Shown here: positions 57,676 through 64,000 of the stretch, one piece after another
Position numbering within the stretch: position 1 is the stretch's first letter
How the letters are laid out: every line of letters starts with the position of its first letter
From: Stictocephala bisonia
Lineage: Eukaryota; Arthropoda; Insecta; Hemiptera; Membracidae
Direction of reading: 5' to 3'
Length of the DNA stretch: 64,000 nucleotides
NCBI GenBank assembly: GCA_035578905.1
Contig: JAQJVL010000740.1
Span: 324,501-388,500, forward strand
Notes under the pieces: generated by a model
Told to the model about the DNA's origin: nothing
The model's input: only the letters and a program-made list of their open reading frames with translations
The model's database searches: none
Position numbers and translations under genes: made by a program

Positions 57676-59565
57676 TTCGGCGAGGATGCAGCATCCAAAT
57701 TTGTGGATACATTAATGCGTGAATCAAACTAAATCTATGAACGCTACAACAGTGATAATGTTGTTCCAATGTTACCAGTAACTGACGGTGAACTGAAGCA
57801 GGTTAAAATTACCGACCGATGTCACATATGTGGATAAGTATTAGGCTCTGACCGCGTATTAGATCACGATCACCTAACCGGAAAATTTAGGGGTGTAGCT
57901 CATAACAAATGTAATTTGTATTGTAGAAAGCCCAATTTGATTCCCGTGTTCATTCACAACTTGGCTGGTTATGATACACACCTGTTCATTAAGCAGTTCG
58001 GAAACATGGGAACACTATCGATATAATACCAAACAACGAGGAGTGGTATAAAACTGTATTAAACTACGATTCCTTGATTATTCGAATCATGAGTTTCAGT
58101 TTAGATACTCTCGTAAGCAGCCTACCTAAAAGTAAACTAATTCATACTAATATATACTATGAAAATTAATCTATAGATTTGATATTGAGGAAGGGCGTCT
58201 ATCCGTAGGATTCTATGGATTCAATGGACAGGTACAATGATACATCACTACCACCAAAATCAGCATTTTGTAATAAATTAAATAAGACCAACATCAAAAG
58301 CAATATTACAAACACGCTTGTACGGTTTGCCAACAACCTCCCGATGCCGATAAAAGAATTTCACTGGGTGAAAGGTGTAGATGACATTGGAGAATATATA
58401 GATATTTTTGATGTTACAAATATTAATGACGACGCTACAATTGGTTACATACTTGAAGTTGACTTGATGTACCCTGAAAATGTACATGACCAACATTCTG
58501 ACCTGAGAAAATGTGACCACCAGGGTCTAAAGAAGCAAAATTAATCCATAACAAAGAAATATATGTTTTACATTAGTGCAATTTAAACCTCTATTTATCT
58601 TTGGGAATGCAGGTCTTGAAAGTCCACAGAATAATTAGTTTCAAGCAATCAACATTTCTCAAAAATATATTGACTTGAACACGAGTTATCGTATTAAGGC
58701 CCAAAATGACTTTGATAAGGATTTCTATAAACTGATGAATAATGCAGACTTCGTAAAGACTATAGAAAACATTCGGAACCGTGTAGATATTCGTCTCGTC
58801 ACAAATCGCCTTCAGCTTGACAAGTTAATTGCCATATCTAATTTCACGAGCCTGACAATTTTTACTGAAAACTTTGCTGCAGTTCATATGGCTAAAATAA
58901 AAACGAAATTTAATAGACCTATATATATAGGCGCATGTGTTTTTGACGTATCAACGTTGATTATGTACGATTTCTATTATAATATAATGAAAAAACGTTA
59001 CGGAGATAAAGTCTAATTGAAATATACAGGCACAGATACAGTACTGTATATTTCAATTTACGTACAAGATACAGACAAGTTGTTTTTATCAGAACATGCA
59101 AAGTATGATTAACCATTTTGATACTAGTGATTACTCACAAAACAATCCATACTGAATACCTCGAATTAACAAAAAAAATTGGGAAACATGAAAGACAAAC
59201 GTAAGGGTTCTATTATGCGAGAATTTGTTGGCTTTAGATCCAAAATGTATGCGTATCAATTAGAAGACGAAGAAAAAGAAACGAAAAAAATAAACTAGAA
59301 AACTTAAAACCTCAAAAAGATCTAAAGGCGTTAAGAGGTCTGTTGTGAAAAATGAGATATCATTTTAGACTACAAACAGTTTTTTTTCAAAGGAAAAACT
59401 TAATACGCATCTATGAACATGATACGTAGCTGTGGACATGAACTATACAGTGTTGAACTATTCAAATCATCACTATGTAGTTGAGATGACAAACTCTACA
59501 TATTAGAAGACGGAATCAAATCATTACGCTGGGGGCATTATAAAATATCACATACTTATAAGTAA
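57676..59565 (+). pseudogene. Polinton/Maverick protein-primed DNA polymerase B relic (right arm)
   Basis: Reads YFGEDAASKFVDTLM, then RCHICG (stop) VLGSDRVLDHDHLTGKF with HNKCN, and IPVFIHNLAGYDTHLFIKQF (57.7-58.0 kb). Next come [20 protein letters not shown] (58.4 kb), FYKLMNNADFVKTIENIRNR (58.7 kb), and RPIYIGACVFDVSTLIMYDF (58.9 kb). The following motif C region is damaged. A C-terminal stretch continues to about 59.56 kb. These are the known Polinton-type PolB landmarks in the right order. Multiple stops and frameshifts make it non-functional. Some are shared with the left arm, so decay began before the two copies separated. Confidence 0.87.
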
Positions 59566-59584
59566 CTATCTGAAATAGATATCG

Positions 59585-59870
59585 AAGTGTACGTTACGAC
59601 TATTTCGATAATCATTTAATACCGAGACCACTACGTTGTTTAACCGTGGATCCATTCAGTAGTGGTAAAACGAATCTTTTGCTGAACTTTAATACGACGG
59701 TCAAGGGTTACCGTTAAGAACTTATACGTTTTCAGTAGATCAATCGATCAGATTGCATATTCTAACCTTCGTAACAGTACGTCAAAGTTAGGTAAAAGAT
59801 CGCCTTTTTGATACCAGCTGTGACGATCTAATCTCGTCCCCGACAGATGGAAAGATGTCCTTTTAGGTAG
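59585..59870 (+). pseudogene. Polinton packaging ATPase remnant (right arm)
   Basis: RPLRCLTVDPFSSGKTNLLL has the Walker A motif. The frame is disrupted soon after. It is directly downstream of the polymerase relic on the same strand. Confidence 0.62.
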
Positions 59871-59879
59871 GTTCTAACG

Positions 59880-60115
59880 GCAAACAACAGAGCATTGGTC
59901 CGAGAACACTGATCTTGCAGAAAGACCACGGGACGCTAGACACCCTACAGGTCAAGTGCAGTGAGTTTATTAAAACACTGAACGTGGTTGAATTCGAAAG
60001 GTTCAGCATAGCGAAAATGGATGACAGGGTGTCGATAGTATCGCCGTTTAAGTTTACTTTTGATCCCACAATGCGAAATCTGCTGAGGTTTGAAGTGCAA
60101 CCTGATTCATTATAA
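59880..60115 (+). pseudogene. Unidentified Polinton-adjacent ORF (right arm)
   Basis: Open for 66 codons from 59915 (LQVKCSEFIKTLNVVEFERF onward). Mirror of 29196-29440. Function unknown. Confidence 0.45.
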
Positions 60116-60165
60116 AAGCCACGAAGCCAACGAATCTCAAAGCAGTAGGCACAGTCGAGACACAT

Positions 60166-60853
60166 TGCAATTTAGTTGAAAACTGTTTCTCCAATCATTA
60201 CGAACACTTGCACAAGCGCAAAGAACATCGGGTTTTATACATATTTTTCCCAGCCGTACTGCGGGGCTACAAAATATCAGAAACACTGCAACAGATATAT
60301 TAAGCTCCATTAGATAGTGCTCTGCGAAAAATACAACAAATTACCGTTACCACCATGGATCAAGACAATCACTTGATATTGAATGCCTTTTTAAAAAACA
60401 TTGTTTATCTAACCTACATAAATTACGGTAAACAAAACTCTACACCACCTCAGAACCACCTGACGCGAAATCTGAATTCAAAACACCACTTTCAATTCAC
60501 ACCAAACAGCTACAACATTTTCCATTCACATTTTTTATTTGTTCAACAAAATTATCAACCTCACTTTTGACCTGTACCGGGAATGGTGGATAGAAAATTA
60601 TAAACTTACACACACTGAACAATTATCAACCTGGGAAAGACACAAAATTATCAACCTACATTTAGCCAATGTTCCAGGAATGACAAACCAAAAACTATCA
60701 ATCTAAATTTTCAACTGCGTCAGCAACGGCAAATCGATACTACTAATATTCAACGATGAGCAACTGTGACTAGTGCTTCTGAACAATAGGACATTTCCTA
60801 TACAAGAAATTCTGTTCCTTATGTATGATTAAATAACCATTTTCTACTAATAG
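60166..60853. other. Spacer with iterated AAATTATCAACCT motif (right arm)
   Basis: Mirror of 28.46-29.15 kb. About five irregularly spaced motif copies lie at 60547-60710. No gene can be named. Confidence 0.4.
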
Positions 60854-60935
60854 GACATCATTCCAGTTCCTCCTACTGACTTAATATGTGCACTTGGTTC
60901 ATCACAGACCTCCAGTAGAGGATTTCCTGATCACA
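60854..60935 (+). CDS. Candidate 82-nt host exon (right arm)
   Basis: Acceptor CATTTTCTACTAATAG, donor GTAAGTC, open frame DIIPVPPTDLICALGSSQTS then SRGFPDH. It preserves length, phase and splice sites of the left-arm copy. Confidence 0.45.
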
Positions 60936-61764
60936 GTAAGTCAATTTTAAGTCTCATCTATGTTTTAGGCTAAAATTTTTATAGCCAATCAATATTTTCT
61001 AGCTTAAATCTTAAATGATCAGGATTTTTTAAACATATTCTTGCTGCCAGTAAGTAAAAGCTGTTATTAGTTTGCATTAAGTTATGACAAAAATGAGTTT
61101 CATATGCTCATAAAAATTTGTAGTAATGGCATTATGTTTGCATTTATATGTGAGAAATGTAACAAGTTTCATCACTTATATGTAGTGAGATATGAGTTCA
61201 ATTAATCAAGAACGGAAAAAACCTATGAAACTTTAAGTTATGAGACGTAAGTTGCTACGTATATTTGTAAGAAGCACAGATGTCCAAGAGCGAAGTTAAA
61301 AGGCGTAACTTCATAAACTATAATACTTTTTCAACACCAAATAAATGTTGAAACAGATTCTCTATTCTATACATCTATGTATATCACTTCCCATTAGGCT
61401 GTCATTTTATGAAATATTTTTTTCTTATAGGTGTGGACAGGGTTTTTCTGAACCAGTTTAAATGGCTTACGTTGTGAGGTCAAATAAATATTCTTATTGT
61501 ATGACTTTGTCTGAACTTTAGTGAATCGATTTGTTTAATATATTGCTGCTTTTACGTTTTATGACCATTTTAATATAATTAAAATCATTGAGAAAATCAT
61601 CTTCATATTCTCAAAATATTATATGGGGTTTTATAAATTAAACACATTAATTCAATAAATATGCTTTAAACAGTTAAACTACACAGAAAAATATTAATAA
61701 CAATGTAGCTATAGAAAAAGGTTTCATTCAACAGCAATTCTTCAATGTATATTCTGAGGTTAGG
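60936..61764. other. Unassigned spacer (right arm)
   Basis: Mirror of 27.52-28.38 kb; nothing recognised. Confidence 0.5.
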
Positions 61765-61905
61765 TTATATACATACCCTTCCACCCACTCATGCACATAC
61801 TGTGGTGATGTCTCTCCCTCCCACTCATACATTTACAGTGGTGGTAGCCCTCCCACCCACTCACACACTTACCATGGTGAAGTCCCACCCACCCATCCAT
61901 ACTCG
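61765..61905 (-). repeat. 36-bp family, locus D (right arm, about 4 units)
   Basis: Contracted counterpart of the 27-unit array at 26535-27515. The flanking sequence is the same. Confidence 0.9.
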
Positions 61906-62344
61906 TACCTTGAAGATTCCATTACACCTACTCATAAATATAAAAAAAAACAATATATTTTAATAGACTTATTTTATCTTCCTCAGACCACAGGGATTCA
62001 CAAAAGATTATTTTTACTCGTGTAATGAATTGTGTGTTGTGACAATGTTTATTGAATCACATTTCTAACATAATGTAATACACTAATCAAAAAACAATAT
62101 GAATTAATATAATATGTGGGATTGGCTCTAAAGATTCAATTCAAACTTACAATGAAAAAATATTTTTAAATAATTTTAAACAAGTCTGCAAGTAATGCAA
62201 ACATTTTAATAATCAAATGGATAATAAGGACCGTAAATCCCCTTGGTATGTTATTGTTGAATAATTGAATATCTAACAATAAACGGGTTACTTCCCTTTT
62301 TTATAAATCTTAATAAACTTAATAAAAGAAAGTCCGGCCCCTGG
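61906..62344. other. Unassigned AT-rich spacer (right arm)
   Basis: Mirror of 26.13-26.53 kb; nothing recognised. Confidence 0.5.
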
Positions 62345-63110
62345 ACTTTCCAAACATGATCTCCTCTTCTGTGTTTATAAATTACATCCACCAAAAGCTA
62401 AACTACGTTTCATCCAGTATAGGGATATGAAGAGTATTAACAAGGAGACACTTCTGGCAGATGCGTTTTCTTGGCATGAAATCCTTCAGCTTACCGAATT
62501 CCATTGCCACTGGACGCTAGACAGCCTACAGGTCAAGTGCAGTGAGTTCATTAAAACACTGAACGTGGTTGAATTTTAAAGGTTCAGCAATGTGAAAATG
62601 GATGTCAGGGTATATGGATATCAATATATGGCTAATCTTTTTAATGTTCATTTAAATACTCTTCTTGAATAACATGCCCCTCTTGTTACTAAGAGAATAA
62701 CTAAAAGATCTGCTCCATGGATCAATTATTGAATTCGTAGATTGCAAAAACTACGTAATGCATCATTCCGCAAGTCCAAGCGAAGTAAATCTGCTGTAGA
62801 CTGGGCAGCCTATAAAAAATTTCGTAATCAATCACAACAACAGATTCGTAACTCGTTTACCAAACATTATCTAATAATTATAAATATACTAAATTCCTGT
62901 TGTCTAAAGTCAAAGAGCTTGGCCTTAAAAATCAGATACTCCAGCTCCAATTATTATAAATCTTAATGAAGCTAATGACTATTTCGTAAACATTCCTGTT
63001 GATACGTCAGGGGCTCAGGACTTTGTCAATCATCTCTCTTTAATCCCATTAACTAGACCTGTTCAGGGGACAACCTCAAAAATCGGTTTAGTTCGGCTCA
63101 GTTTTTTCAA
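62345..63110 (+). pseudogene. LINE ORF2 linker fragment (right arm)
   Basis: Mirror of 25430-26130. It reads SAPWIN (stop) IRRLQKLRNASFRKSKRSKS, then AVDWAAYKKFRNQSQQQIRN. It contains the foreign 105-bp patch at 62507-62611. Confidence 0.72.
62507..62611 (+). other. 105-bp patch copied from the Polinton-adjacent ORF
   Basis: Matches 59926-60030 closely but is absent from the left arm at the equivalent place, where CTTACCGAA joins ATATCATTATATGG directly. At two sites (CCACTGG, GAGTTCATT) it agrees with the left-arm copy and not with the right-arm one. Confidence 0.85.
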
Positions 63111-63355
63111 ATAAAACAAACCAAACTGAAAAAGTTCCTTGTTAGTAAATTTTATATTTCAATATTTCCTTGACTGTTAGGTACCAGTATTTCTTAAGTC
63201 TTTGTGGCTGGCAAAAGTAGTGCACTCTTTTTATGTTTTAAATGATGACATTTAATGTATATTTATTGTTGTGGTTTAAGGAATTTATTACTATTCCATA
63301 TGTATTAATAACAAGGTTCTAAATAAATAAGGCAATTCCATTTCTGGCAACTAAT
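63111..63355. other. Unassigned spacer (right arm)
   Basis: Mirror of 25.19-25.43 kb; nothing recognised. Confidence 0.5.
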
Positions 63356-63853
63356 TGTTATTTTTATTTACAAGTTCTAAATCTAACTATAAATATTTAC
63401 AAACTTAAATATTTCAATTCCTAAATTCATCATTAATATTTACAACAATAACTACATTAGCTATCACTTTGTTCACCTAGTGTCCAACACTGCTCGGTAT
63501 ACTGTCATTAGACTATCACTCTCACATCCACTGGGGCAGACTCTATCAATCACTGACTCTTCACTGGCTGTAACTGACTATCACTAACTCTTCACACACT
63601 GACTCTTGACTCCCTGTCAGGTCGGCCCTAGGGTGTCTTTATATGACCAGAGGTGAAAGCACAGAAGATTCTGGAACTGGCGATGGAGAACTGTAGAAGC
63701 ATCTAGAAGTTCTCGATTCCAAAGGAAGGACCTTTGTAGTCTCGATTCACCTACAGGTGAACTATCTGTCTTTGTAGTCCTTGCTGGAAGACCTGGATTA
63801 CCCGCAGGGATGGACCTAGGTGGTGACGATGGTGGGTGCCGTGATCCGTAACA
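63356..63853 (-). mobile_element. Probable solo LTR (right arm)
   Basis: Mirror of 24555-25189, about 498 bp, lacking the internal 64-bp duplication. The ends TGTTA and TAACA are preserved. Confidence 0.6.
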
Positions 63854-64000
63854 ATATGTTAAGTCTTATCCCCTTAGTAAGAAGGTAATTTTTACTAAAT
63901 TACACAGCCTCTTAATAAATTCCCTTTCTATGCCAAATATGCTACAAAATTGGTTTTTACATACATTCTATATAGTGTCTCAAAGTCTTACAAGGCGAAA

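Larger units (their letters stand above)
49637..64000 (-). repeat. Right arm of large inverted duplication
   Basis: Reverse complement of 24409-46906 as described for the left arm. Homology begins at the very first base after the gap and continues to the window end. Confidence 0.95.

Overview
This is animal nuclear DNA, AT-rich and dominated by repeats. No prokaryotic gene organisation, rRNA or tRNA is recognisable. The only host gene I can reconstruct is an ELOVL-type very-long-chain fatty-acid elongase on the minus strand. Its exons were assembled by hand from splice sites and matching phases: exon 1 at 24.1 kb, exon 2 at 23.5 kb, exon 3 at 19.2 kb, exon 4 at 13.5 kb and exon 5 at 7.1 kb. 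The remaining 3' exons must lie left of base 1. The gene style, Jockey/CR1-like LINEs, a Merlin transposon and a Polinton relic suggest an arthropod, plausibly an insect, but species is not resolved.

Region 1 (1-24.4 kb) is the ELOVL gene with introns full of mobile DNA. Intron 5 holds an almost intact LINE (about 0.6-6.8 kb) whose ORF1 carries three recognisable enzyme domains in a row: a Ulp1/SENP8-like cysteine protease, an SGNH esterase, and a TARG1-like macro domain (ADP-ribosyl hydrolase type). Its ORF2 has the usual APE endonuclease and reverse transcriptase. This is the most unusual system in the window. Other intronic items are decayed LINEs (9.2-12.6, 14.2-15.5, 16.6-17.3 and 22.3-23.1 kb), a Merlin DNA transposon with long TIRs and a 9-bp target duplication (19.4-20.8 kb), and several minisatellites. 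ELOVL exon 3 itself lies in a 172-bp unit repeated four times. Each extra copy could be an in-frame 66-nt exon.

Region 2 (24.4-46.9 kb) and Region 3 (49.6-64.0 kb) are inverted copies of one another, separated by 2.2 kb of unique DNA and a 500-N gap. The right copy's homology begins at the first base after the gap. That is what an alternative-haplotype contig placed in reverse orientation would look like, although a genuine palindrome is not excluded. Both arms carry, in mirrored order, a solo LTR, a LINE endonuclease fragment, a 36-bp minisatellite, one candidate host exon, a degraded Polinton/Maverick (protein-primed DNA polymerase B and packaging ATPase), more 36-bp repeats, a TA-flanked MITE-like element and a 40-bp satellite. 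The arms differ by a 2.3-kb LINE insertion (left only), satellite length (about 8.1 versus 2.7 kb), minisatellite copy number, and a 105-bp patch (right only).

The 36-bp G-rich minisatellite recurs at about nine loci with locus-specific variants. The many long overlapping open frames in it are by-products of a period divisible by three, not genes.
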